DNA of 21,184 nt from Eubacteriales bacterium (lineage in GTDB: Bacteria > Bacillota_A > Clostridia > Christensenellales > Aristaeellaceae): contig JARKQO010000496.1 of NCBI GenBank assembly GCA_029974855.1, forward strand, positions 1-21,184, in the 5' to 3' direction. Shown piece by piece: positions 1 to 6,185 of the stretch. The position numbers were made by a program, and so were the translations under genes. The number at the start of each line of letters is the position of its first letter. The stretch's first letter is position 1. The notes beneath the pieces are model-generated. The model had not been told where the DNA came from and ran no database searches. It saw nothing but the letters and a program-made list of their open reading frames with translations.

Positions 1-338
1 GTGGCGTCGTTGTCGATGTACACGGGCTTGTTCAGGTACTTCTGCAGCTCGTCCCGCAGGGGCACGTTACTCCACGCCATATTGGTGCAGAAGATCACCT
101 CTCCGACGCGGTTGTCCGCAACGCCGGGAATGCCCACCCCAATGGAGGCCACGTCCACCTCCCCATAGCCGCTTTCCCGGAGTACCTCCAGCACGCAATG
201 CCCCATGTCCCGGATGATCTCCTGGTAGGGCCTGCCCACCAGCGTGGGAACCTCCCCCTGTGCCAGAATGGTTCCCGCCTCGTTCGTAATGCCCGCCTTG
301 ATGCCGGTGCCCCCCACGTCAATGCCTACGTATACCAT
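1..338 (-). CDS. ROK-family sugar kinase (probable glucokinase), N-terminal part
   Basis: This is the first 112 residues of a ROK kinase; the C-terminal part lies beyond the left edge. Family members phosphorylate glucose or related sugars with ATP in the cytoplasm. Translation from the ATG at 338 gives the phosphate-binding motif DVGGTGIKAGI at residues 7-17, then GVGIPGVAD, and near the edge NDA, where ROK kinases carry part of the sugar site. The start is chosen because it places DVGGT close to the N-terminus and has a purine-rich GGGGGA about 7 bases upstream. The gene begins 19 bases after the hprK stop, so it is probably co-transcribed with it. The ROK zinc motif (CxCGxxGCxE) would lie outside the window, so glucokinase versus ROK repressor or another hexose kinase cannot be settled. 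The lack of an N-terminal helix-turn-helix argues against a repressor. Confidence 0.88.
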   Translation of the reverse strand, partial: MVYVGIDVGGTGIKAGITNEAGTILAQGEVPTLVGRPYQEIIRDMGHCVLEVLRESGYGEVDVASIGVGIPGVADNRVGEVIFCTNMAWSNVPLRDELQKYLNKPVYIDNDA

Positions 339-357
339 GCCTTCATCCCCCGTGGTA

Positions 358-1287
358 TTATGCGTTCCCCTTGCTTTGCGCGATCATTTCGTTCAGCCGC
401 CGGTCCAGCTCGTGGGCGGCGCTGTAGCCCAGGCGCTTGAGGCCCAAATTCCGGGCCGCCACCTCGATGATAATGGCCAGGTTGCGGCCGGGCCGCACCG
501 GCATGATCTGGTAGGGCACCTCCACCTCCAAAATGCCCACGGTTTCCTCCGTCAGCCCCAGCCGGTCATATTCCTTGGCGGAGTCCCATTTCTCCATGTG
601 GATCACCAAATCAATGGATTTGCTGATGATGACGGAGCCCACGCCGTACATGGCCCGGATGTCGATGATGCCGATGCCGCGAATCTCCATGAAGTGGCGC
701 ACCATCTCCGGAGCTTCCCCGATGAGCCGGTCGTCCGCCACGCGGCAGATGTCCACCACGTCGTCCGCCACCAGCTGGTGGCCCCGCTTCACCAGCTCCA
801 AAGCCGCCTCGCTTTTGCCCACCCCGCTCTCCCCGGTCAGCAGCACCCCCACCCCGTATACGTCCACCAGCACCCCATGCTGGGTCACATGGGGGGCCAG
901 GCAGCGGTTCAGGTACGAGATGGCCTGGGAGGTGAACTTGGTGGTTTTCAGCTTGCTTTGGAACACGGGGATATCATGGGCCCTGGCCTGGGCCAGCAGC
1001 TCCCGGGGCGGGTCCATCTCCCAGCTGACGATGACGCAGGGGGGCTGGTAGCTCATGAACCGCTCCAGCACCCCGTCCCGGACGGAAGCGTCCAAAGACT
1101 CCAGGTAGGTCATTTCCATCTTGCCGATGACCTGGGGCCGCTCAAAGGCGAAATACTCGTAAAACCCGCAGAACTGCATCCCCGGACGGTTCAAATCCGC
1201 GGTGTGGATGTCCATCTCTTCCTTGCTGGTGGGGCTGAGCACCCTTAGCTCCAGCTTGCCCACAAAATCCTCAAACCGAATGAACAT
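358..1287 (-). CDS. hprK: HPr kinase/phosphorylase
   Basis: HprK phosphorylates and dephosphorylates Ser46 of HPr (and Crh where present), setting carbon catabolite repression and PTS activity in Firmicutes. The 309-residue length is normal. The N-terminal half (about 1-130) is the regulatory domain. The C-terminal half carries the Walker A loop GESGVGKS at 152-159, preceded by the HGVLVDVYG stretch with the family His at 137, then VADD at 173-176 and the HprK signature EIRGIGIIDI at 201-210. The ATG at 1287 has an AAGGAGG site 4 bases upstream, and that site overlaps the stop of the preceding HAD gene. The gene is in an operon with a HAD phosphatase upstream and a ROK kinase downstream. A hexose kinase next to hprK makes sense because glycolytic intermediates control HprK. 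Identification is firm. Confidence 0.97.
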   Translation of the reverse strand: MFIRFEDFVGKLELRVLSPTSKEEMDIHTADLNRPGMQFCGFYEYFAFERPQVIGKMEMTYLESLDASVRDGVLERFMSYQPPCVIVSWEMDPPRELLAQARAHDIPVFQSKLKTTKFTSQAISYLNRCLAPHVTQHGVLVDVYGVGVLLTGESGVGKSEAALELVKRGHQLVADDVVDICRVADDRLIGEAPEMVRHFMEIRGIGIIDIRAMYGVGSVIISKSIDLVIHMEKWDSAKEYDRLGLTEETVGILEVEVPYQIMPVRPGRNLAIIIEVAARNLGLKRLGYSAAHELDRRLNEMIAQSKGNA

Positions 1288-1296
1288 GCTTCCTCC

Positions 1297-2100
1297 TTAG
1301 GGGAGAGGGTCCAGAACCCGCTCCTTCACAAACAACGCCATGCCGTCCTGGCTGTTGGGGCCGCAGATAAAGCGGGCTGCCTTTTTCACCTCATCCCGGG
1401 CATTTCCCATGGCCACGCTGTGGGGGGTAAAGGCCAGCATGCTCAAATCGTTGAGGCTGTCCCCAAAGACCATGGTCCGCTCCGGCACAATGCCCAGGCG
1501 CTTGGCCAGCCAGGCCAGGGCCGCCCCCTTGGTGGCCTCGGGAAGGGTGGCTTCGCAAAAATAGGGCTTGCTGATGGTAAACATCAGCCGCTCTCCATAC
1601 CGTTCCCGCGAGAGCCGGTACAGCCGGGCGATGTCCTCCGGCTCGCCTATGGCCAGGAGCTTGGGGGTATCAAAGGTAAGAAAGCTCGCCAAATCCCCCA
1701 CCTCGACCCCCGTCATGCCCGAGGACCGCTTGTAACCCCGGCTGGCGACGCCCTCCTTGCTGTAATAAAAGACATCGCCCCGATAGGCCTGAACGTAGAT
1801 GCCCTCCCCCTCCCAAAAGGCGCAGAGCTCCCGGGCCAGGGCGGCGGGCAATACCAGCTCCTCCATCAGCGTATGGTCCGCGTTCACGATCTGGGCTCCG
1901 TTGCAGGCGATGTAGGGCAGGCCGGTGTCCATCTGGCGCATATAAGGCTCCATGCTGGCCTGAGCCCGCCCGCTGCTGGGGATGACCCGAATCCCCCGGC
2001 GGCCGCATTCCCGCATCACCTCCAGGGCGAAATCGCTGAGCTTCCCCTCCTCCTTGAACAGGGTGTCGTCCATGTCCGTTACGATGGTGTCAATCCTCAC
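1297..2100 (-). CDS. Cof-type HAD-IIB family phosphatase
   Basis: A cytoplasmic haloacid-dehalogenase-superfamily phosphatase of 267 residues, usual for the Cof/YidA group, which hydrolyses small phosphorylated metabolites such as sugar phosphates. Motif I is DMDDTLF with the nucleophile and acid Asp at residues 9 and 11. Motif II is the Ser of IPSSGR. The motif III/IV region is GDSLNDLSM near the C-terminus, with the conserved Lys in ATKGAALAWLAKRLGI, and the cap is the IIB type. I chose the GTG at 2100 because AAGGAG lies 7 bases upstream. The upstream in-frame ATG at 2136 lies inside tadA, has no such site and adds only a non-conserved extension. The GTG overlaps the tadA stop as GTGA (2097-2100), suggesting translational coupling. 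Substrate cannot be read from sequence. Confidence 0.9.
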   Translation of the reverse strand: MRIDTIVTDMDDTLFKEEGKLSDFALEVMRECGRRGIRVIPSSGRAQASMEPYMRQMDTGLPYIACNGAQIVNADHTLMEELVLPAALARELCAFWEGEGIYVQAYRGDVFYYSKEGVASRGYKRSSGMTGVEVGDLASFLTFDTPKLLAIGEPEDIARLYRLSRERYGERLMFTISKPYFCEATLPEATKGAALAWLAKRLGIVPERTMVFGDSLNDLSMLAFTPHSVAMGNARDEVKKAARFICGPNSQDGMALFVKERVLDPLP

Positions 2101-2654
2101 GAAGGTTCTCCTTTGGTAGTAGTGTAAGGCGGCCACAGGGCCCCCTCCCCGGGGGAATCCCCCGGCTGATCGCGGCCGTCCCCTGTGCCTTTCCCGGGCC
2201 TTTTGCCTTGAAAAAAATCCCGGAGCAGCTCCCGGGCCTCCCGCTCCAGCAGCCCTCCCACGCAGGGAAGCCGGTGGAAGAAGGCCGGGTCCTGGGTGAG
2301 GGCATACACGCTTTGGGCACAGCCCTGGCGCTCATCCCAGGCGGCGAAATAGCACCGGCCCAGGGACGCCATCACCATGGCCCCGGCGCACATGGGGCAG
2401 GGCTCCAGGGTCACATACAAAGTGCAATCCTCCAGCCTGCGCCCGCCCAGGGCCCGGGCCGCCTCCCGGAGAGCCAGCAGCTCCGCGTGGGCCGTGGGAT
2501 CCCGGTCCGTTTCCCTGCGGTTACAGGCCTTGGCAAGCACCCGCCCCTGCCGCGCCACCACAGCCCCCACGGGGATTTCCCCCATTTGCAGCCCCTGGCG
2601 GGCCATGTCCAGGGCCATGCGCATAAAGGCCTCGTGCTCCGCGGTTGTGGCCAT
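2097..2654 (-). CDS. tadA: tRNA-specific adenosine deaminase
   Basis: TadA deaminates A34 to inosine in tRNA-Arg(ACG), letting one tRNA read several CGN codons. The zinc-deaminase signature is intact: HAE at 56-58 (zinc ligand His and proton-shuttle Glu) and PCPMCAGAM at 85-93 with zinc ligands Cys86 and Cys89. The N-terminal EIPVGAVV at 26-33 and NRRETDRDPTAHAE are typical of bacterial TadA rather than of cytosine or guanine deaminases. At 185 residues it is longer than the usual 150-160. The extra length is a Gly/Pro/Asp-rich tail after DFFQGKR that looks unstructured. The start has GGGAG 7 bases upstream inside the preceding gene, whose stop is 2 bases away, and the end overlaps the HAD start. 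It is therefore translated within the dehydratase-to-kinase operon. Confidence 0.95.
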   Translation of the reverse strand: MATTAEHEAFMRMALDMARQGLQMGEIPVGAVVARQGRVLAKACNRRETDRDPTAHAELLALREAARALGGRRLEDCTLYVTLEPCPMCAGAMVMASLGRCYFAAWDERQGCAQSVYALTQDPAFFHRLPCVGGLLEREARELLRDFFQGKRPGKGTGDGRDQPGDSPGEGALWPPYTTTKGEPS

Positions 2655-2656
2655 GC

Positions 2657-4597
2657 TCAGGCTCCCGGGAACCCGGAGGCCGCCGCGTCCAGGCGGTGCT
2701 CCTCCTGAGCCCTGCGGTTCACGTCCTCCGGCTCCAGGAAGCCGGGCAGCACCGAGTGCAGGCAGGCCCGCATGTCGCCGCTTTGGTCCAGGCAGGCTTG
2801 CAAGGTGCCCAGCATGGCCTCCAGGTCCTCCATGGCCACCACCTCGGGCTTGGCGATGAAAATCTTCTCCCGCTCGGTGCGGGCGATGCCCTCATCATCC
2901 ATCAGCAATTCCTCGTAGAGCTTCTCCCCGGGGCGCAGGCCGGTATAGACGATATCGATCTTCCGCTCCCCCTGGGAGGCGTAGAGCTGAATCATCCTCT
3001 CCGCCAGCTCCCGAATCTTCACCGGCTGGCCCATGTCCAGCACAAAGAGCTCGCCGCCCCTGGCGATGGACGCGGCCTGGAGCACCAAGGCCGCCGCCTC
3101 GGGGATGGTCATGAAGTAGCGGATAATCTCCGGATGGGTGAGGGTGATGGGTCCTCCCGCCCGGATCTGCCGCTCAAACAGCGGCACCACGCTGCCATGG
3201 GAGCCCAGCACATTGCCAAAGCGCACGGCGGTGAACTCCGTCCTTCCCTGCTGGTTCAGGGCTTCGATGATCATCTCCGCCAGGCGCTTGGTGGCTCCCA
3301 TCACGTTGGTGGGGTTCACCGCCTTGTCGGTGGAGATGAGCACAAAGCGCTTCACCCCGTGCTCCATGGCGGTTTTGGCCGTGAGGTACGTGCCGAAAAC
3401 GTTGTTTTTCACCGCCTGGGAGGGGCAATCCTCCATGAGGGGCACATGCTTGTGGGCGGCGGCATGGAGCACGATCTCCGGGGAAAACTCGCCGAACACC
3501 TCCCCCAGCCGCTGGTCGTCCCTCACGGAACCCACCCGCAGGATCAGCTTGTCCCGCAGGTCCTGCTTGTGCTGCTCCTGGAGCTGAAAAAACAGATCGT
3601 ACATGTAGTTTTCGCTGATGTCGTACAGCACGATCCTCTCCGGGTGAAAGGCCAAAATCTGGTTGCACAGCTCCCCGCCGATGGAGCCGCCGCCCCCGGT
3701 GATCAGCACTGTCTTTCCCTGAAACACCTCCGCCACCTGGGTCATGTCCATCTGCTTCTCGGGCCGCCCCAGCAGGTCTCCGATGTTGATGTCCCGCACG
3801 GCGGCAGCGGCCCCGTCGCTGCTGTTCACCTCTTGCAAGGCGGCCACCCGCCGGACCCGGCAGCCCGTGGCCAGGCACTTTTCCACCAAAGGCTTCAGCT
3901 CCCCGCTGGGGGTGGCGATGGCGATGACGATCTCATCGATCTGATAATCCGAGGCCAGGCGCAAAATGTTATCCGTGCCGCCGACCACGGGGACCCCCTT
4001 CAGCTTGGCTCCGGTGCGGCCCGGGTTGTCGTCCACCACCACGATGGGGGTGGCGTTGCCGTAGCGGCCGCTTTGCATCTCCCGCACCACGTTGGCCCCT
4101 GCCCAGCCCGCGCCGATGATCATGGCCCTGCGGCCGGCCCGTCCACCCCGGCGAAGGGCCTTGGCGCTGGTGCGAAGCACCCGGTAGGCCAGCCTGGAGC
4201 CCCCGACGGTCAGCGTCAGCATGATCCAAAACAGCAAATACACCGTGCGGTGCAGCATATGGTGGTTTTCCGGCTGGGTGATGGCCCGCATGACCAAGGA
4301 ATAGCCGTAGGTGGCCAGAGCGCCCACCAGCGTGGACAGGGCGATCTGCACCACCGAATCCGCCGAGGCGTACTGCCACATGTTCCGGTACAGTCCAAAG
4401 CCCCAGAAGGACAGCACGCACAGCAAGGTCATCACCGGCATGATGTTCACATACCGCTGAAAAAACTCCTGGGGAATGATGATATCAAAGCGCAGCTGCT
4501 GGGCCAGGATCATGGCCAAATTGATCAGGGCCACGTCCAGCAGCACCCACAATAGCTTGCGCAAGGTATGATTCATTTTGGACTTCCACGAGATCAT
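2657..4597 (-). CDS. Membrane nucleotide-sugar 4,6-dehydratase (CapD/FlaA1/WbpM type)
   Basis: A 646-residue member of the long extended SDR family that converts UDP-GlcNAc-type sugars to 4-keto-6-deoxy intermediates for capsule, O-glycan or rare-sugar synthesis at the inner face of the membrane. The N-terminus has four hydrophobic helices within about residues 13-140. A first nucleotide-binding domain begins near MIIGAGWAG. The catalytic SDR domain has the NAD(P) loop ITGGGGSIGGEL at about 299-310. The active-site stretch STDKAVNPTNVMGATKR has Ser422, Met433 and Lys437, the SMK form known from WbpM-like enzymes, where Met replaces the usual Tyr. LRPGEKLYEELL near the C-terminus is also typical. 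The ATG at 4597 is chosen for GGAGG 7 bases upstream; an ATG at 4627 has no comparable site. It is the first gene of the operon, behind an extended -10 promoter. The exact sugar is unknown. Confidence 0.9.
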   Translation of the reverse strand: MISWKSKMNHTLRKLLWVLLDVALINLAMILAQQLRFDIIIPQEFFQRYVNIMPVMTLLCVLSFWGFGLYRNMWQYASADSVVQIALSTLVGALATYGYSLVMRAITQPENHHMLHRTVYLLFWIMLTLTVGGSRLAYRVLRTSAKALRRGGRAGRRAMIIGAGWAGANVVREMQSGRYGNATPIVVVDDNPGRTGAKLKGVPVVGGTDNILRLASDYQIDEIVIAIATPSGELKPLVEKCLATGCRVRRVAALQEVNSSDGAAAAVRDINIGDLLGRPEKQMDMTQVAEVFQGKTVLITGGGGSIGGELCNQILAFHPERIVLYDISENYMYDLFFQLQEQHKQDLRDKLILRVGSVRDDQRLGEVFGEFSPEIVLHAAAHKHVPLMEDCPSQAVKNNVFGTYLTAKTAMEHGVKRFVLISTDKAVNPTNVMGATKRLAEMIIEALNQQGRTEFTAVRFGNVLGSHGSVVPLFERQIRAGGPITLTHPEIIRYFMTIPEAAALVLQAASIARGGELFVLDMGQPVKIRELAERMIQLYASQGERKIDIVYTGLRPGEKLYEELLMDDEGIARTEREKIFIAKPEVVAMEDLEAMLGTLQACLDQSGDMRACLHSVLPGFLEPEDVNRRAQEEHRLDAAASGFPGA

Positions 4598-4635
4598 AGG
4601 CAGCCCTCCGTCCGATGTGTGACACATACAGAATC

Positions 4636-4664
4636 ATTATAACACAGTTCATCCCCTGTGCAAA
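4636..4664 (-). promoter_or_regulatory. Sigma-A type promoter for the dehydratase-tadA-HAD-hprK-ROK operon
   Basis: On the minus strand a perfect TATAAT (4641-4636) is preceded by TGT, making an extended -10, and by TTTGCA (4664-4659) as a weak -35 at 17 bases. Transcription would start at about 4629, giving a leader of about 30 bases that includes the GGAGG site of the dehydratase. The promoter overlaps the last codons of miaA, so the operon can be transcribed independently of miaA, although read-through from miaA is also possible because no terminator separates them. Confidence 0.7.
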
Positions 4665-5569
4665 CAGCCGTTTCCCGCCGCCAAAAAGGCGTCGATATAG
4701 CCGCGGGCCTCCCCCAGGGGGTCCGCGTCCATGTCCAGCCAGCGCATCTCCCGGTCCTTGCGGAACCAGGTCATCTGCCGCTTGGCGAACTGGCGGATGG
4801 CAATGAACAGCAGCCGTTCCATCTCCTCCCGGCTCTCTATTTCGCCGGTAAGATACTGGGTGATAAAGCGGTATTCCAGCCCCAGCTTGTAGAGGAATTC
4901 CCGGCTGACCCCGGCGTCCAGCAAGCCCTGGACCTCCTGGAGCATGCCCTCCTGAAAGCGGGCCTGGAGCCGCTGGGCAATGCGCCGCTCCAGCACCGGC
5001 CGCTCCCAGGTGATCCCCAGCCGCAGGGCCTGATACCGGGGAGATTTCCCCTGGGGGCGGAAGTCCTGGTCCTGAAGGCGCTCCAACAGCCGCATCACCC
5101 GGTTGCGGTTGTGGGGGTCCACCTGGGCTTCCGGGAGCTTGTCCAGCAGCATGGCGTAGAGCGCCTGGGTGGAATGGGCCTCCAGCTCCCGGCGGTAGGC
5201 CGGGTCCGGCGCGCTGCCGGCCAGCTCATACCCCTCCGCCACCGAGGCGATGTACAGCCCCGTGCCCCCCACCACAAAGGGCAGCTTGCCCCGGGAGAGG
5301 ATATGATCGATGGCTTCGTAGGCCAGGCGCTGAAAATCCGCCATGGAAAAGAACGCCCCTGCCGGGCATACGTCCAGCAGGTGGTGGGGTACCCCTTGCA
5401 TCTCCTGGGCGGTGATCTTGCCGCTTCCCAAATCCAGGCCCTGGAACACCTGCCGGGAGTCCGCGGAGATGATCTCCCCGCCGTAGCGCTTGGCCAGCTC
5501 CACCCCCAGGCCGCTCTTGCCCGAGGCGTTGGTGCCCGCCACCACGATGATCTTGGGAAGGGATTCCAT
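4649..5569 (-). CDS. miaA: tRNA dimethylallyltransferase
   Basis: MiaA adds a dimethylallyl group to N6 of A37 in tRNAs reading UNN codons. The 306-residue protein has the P-loop GTNASGKS at 12-19, a variant of the more common GPTASGKT. It continues with GGEIISADSRQVFQGLDLGSGK, the GGTGLYI motif, DPHNRNRVMRLLERL and the C-terminal RQFAKRQMTWFRKD, all MiaA hallmarks. The ATG at 5569 has AAGGAG 11 bases upstream, a rather long spacing. The nearby GTG at 5579 is in another frame. It lies 37 bases after the TSCPD gene and probably shares its transcript. The P-loop variant and relatively compact length suggest a Clostridia-type subfamily (inference). Confidence 0.95.
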   Translation of the reverse strand: MESLPKIIVVAGTNASGKSGLGVELAKRYGGEIISADSRQVFQGLDLGSGKITAQEMQGVPHHLLDVCPAGAFFSMADFQRLAYEAIDHILSRGKLPFVVGGTGLYIASVAEGYELAGSAPDPAYRRELEAHSTQALYAMLLDKLPEAQVDPHNRNRVMRLLERLQDQDFRPQGKSPRYQALRLGITWERPVLERRIAQRLQARFQEGMLQEVQGLLDAGVSREFLYKLGLEYRFITQYLTGEIESREEMERLLFIAIRQFAKRQMTWFRKDREMRWLDMDADPLGEARGYIDAFLAAGNGCLHRG

Positions 5570-5606
5570 GGGGATTCACGCTCCTTTTCCGGGCCCGGGC
5601 CCTGCC

Positions 5607-5882
5607 TTAGCCCCTGGGGCCCGCCTGGGCCTGTTCCTCCTCATAGGCCTTGCGCAGGGCCCGGCTCAGCTGGTCCGCGCAGGAGGTGGAGCGGGGATGG
5701 CACTGGATGCCGCTGAGCCGCTCCTCCACCTGGGCCAAGGTGAGCCCCTCCACCAGCCTGCCCAGGGCCTGGAGGTTTCCGTTGCAGCCGTCGGTAAAGA
5801 CCACGTTGCGCACCACGTCCCCCTCCAAATCAAAGGCGATGGAGCTGGAACAGGTGCCCTTGGTTTTGTATTGATGCCTCAT
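5607..5882 (-). CDS. TSCPD-domain small protein (TIGR03905-like)
   Basis: A 91-residue cytoplasmic protein matching the small stand-alone TSCPD family, which resembles the C-terminal cysteine-bearing domain of adenosylcobalamin-dependent ribonucleotide reductase. Its biochemical role is not established. Four cysteines at 11, 33, 61 and 68 sit in GTCSSSI, DGCNGN, GIQCHP and STSCADQL. The last of these gives the family its name-like motif and makes a metal or redox site plausible (inference). The tail after KAYEEE is charged and probably disordered. The ATG at 5882 has GGGAGG 7 bases upstream. It overlaps the stop of a possible 25-residue micro-ORF as ATGA. It is the first clear gene of the minus-strand unit that continues into miaA. 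Confidence 0.85.
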   Translation of the reverse strand: MRHQYKTKGTCSSSIAFDLEGDVVRNVVFTDGCNGNLQALGRLVEGLTLAQVEERLSGIQCHPRSTSCADQLSRALRKAYEEEQAQAGPRG

Positions 5883-5956
5883 GCCCGCGCCTCCCTATGC
5901 TTACGGAATGGGTCTATGGGCTTCCTGGTGACGGGCATCAGCAAAATCTTATCCAT
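5879..5956 (-). CDS. Possible 25-residue leader or micro-protein
   Basis: An ORF beginning MDKILLMPVTRKPIDPF ends with a TGA that overlaps the TSCPD start as ATGA, the arrangement expected for translational coupling. It lies about 40 bases downstream of the predicted minus-strand transcription start. It is basic (several Arg/Lys) and resembles nothing I recognise. The ribosome site is not convincing: AAGGAG lies 12 bases upstream and AAAGGA only 2. An in-frame ATG at 6028 would give 49 residues, but it falls inside the predicted promoter. This may be a chance ORF. Confidence 0.3.
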   Translation of the reverse strand: MDKILLMPVTRKPIDPFRKHREARA

Positions 5957-6002
5957 GATCCTTTGACGCTCCTTGCTTTCAGTAGTTCCCGCCGGTTTGT
6001 GT

Positions 6003-6031
6003 ATAATATCACGCCGCCGGGAAAACATCAA
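6003..6031 (-). promoter_or_regulatory. Promoter for the TSCPD-miaA unit
   Basis: On the minus strand TTGATG (6031-6026) and TATTAT (6008-6003) are separated by exactly 17 bases, and the -10 is extended by TGA. The predicted start is about 5996, leaving a leader of roughly 110 bases before the TSCPD gene. It lies in the divergent 303-base gap between the two strands' genes. The same bases read TATAAT at 6002-6007 on the plus strand, but no -35 is suitably placed there. Confidence 0.6.
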
Positions 6032-6079
6032 GCCGCGGCGTCCCTACAGCACCGCCAGGGAAGATGTTACACCATCGCC

Positions 6080-6108
6080 TTGCGCCGGAATATCCCGTGT
6101 GGTACAAT
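6080..6108 (+). promoter_or_regulatory. Promoter for the exported Ig-like protein gene
   Basis: TTGCGC (6080-6085) and TACAAT (6103-6108) are spaced by 17 bases, and the -10 is preceded by TGG, an extended -10. The -35 is weak. Transcription would begin near 6115, giving a leader of about 70 bases. A short inverted repeat, CAATG (6105-6109) and CATTG (6118-6122), straddles the predicted start and could be an operator, though an arm this short may be chance. Confidence 0.5.
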
Positions 6109-6185
6109 GAATGGTAGCATTGCCTAAGAATGGTTCATGCGGATCCTTTGGACCCCAGACCTTGACCACAAAGGATGGTGCCACC

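Noticed and set aside
2645..4555. 636-codon plus-strand frame opposite the dehydratase
   Set aside because: His/Gly/Leu-rich antisense shadow of a well-recognised SDR gene.
6002..6007. Plus-strand TATAAT as the main promoter of the exported protein gene
   Set aside because: No -35 at 16-19 bases and no TGn extension; the extended -10 at 6100-6108 is better placed.
5879..6028. 49-residue version of the micro-ORF starting at 6028
   Set aside because: Its start lies within the -35 of the best minus-strand promoter and upstream of the predicted transcription start, with no ribosome site.
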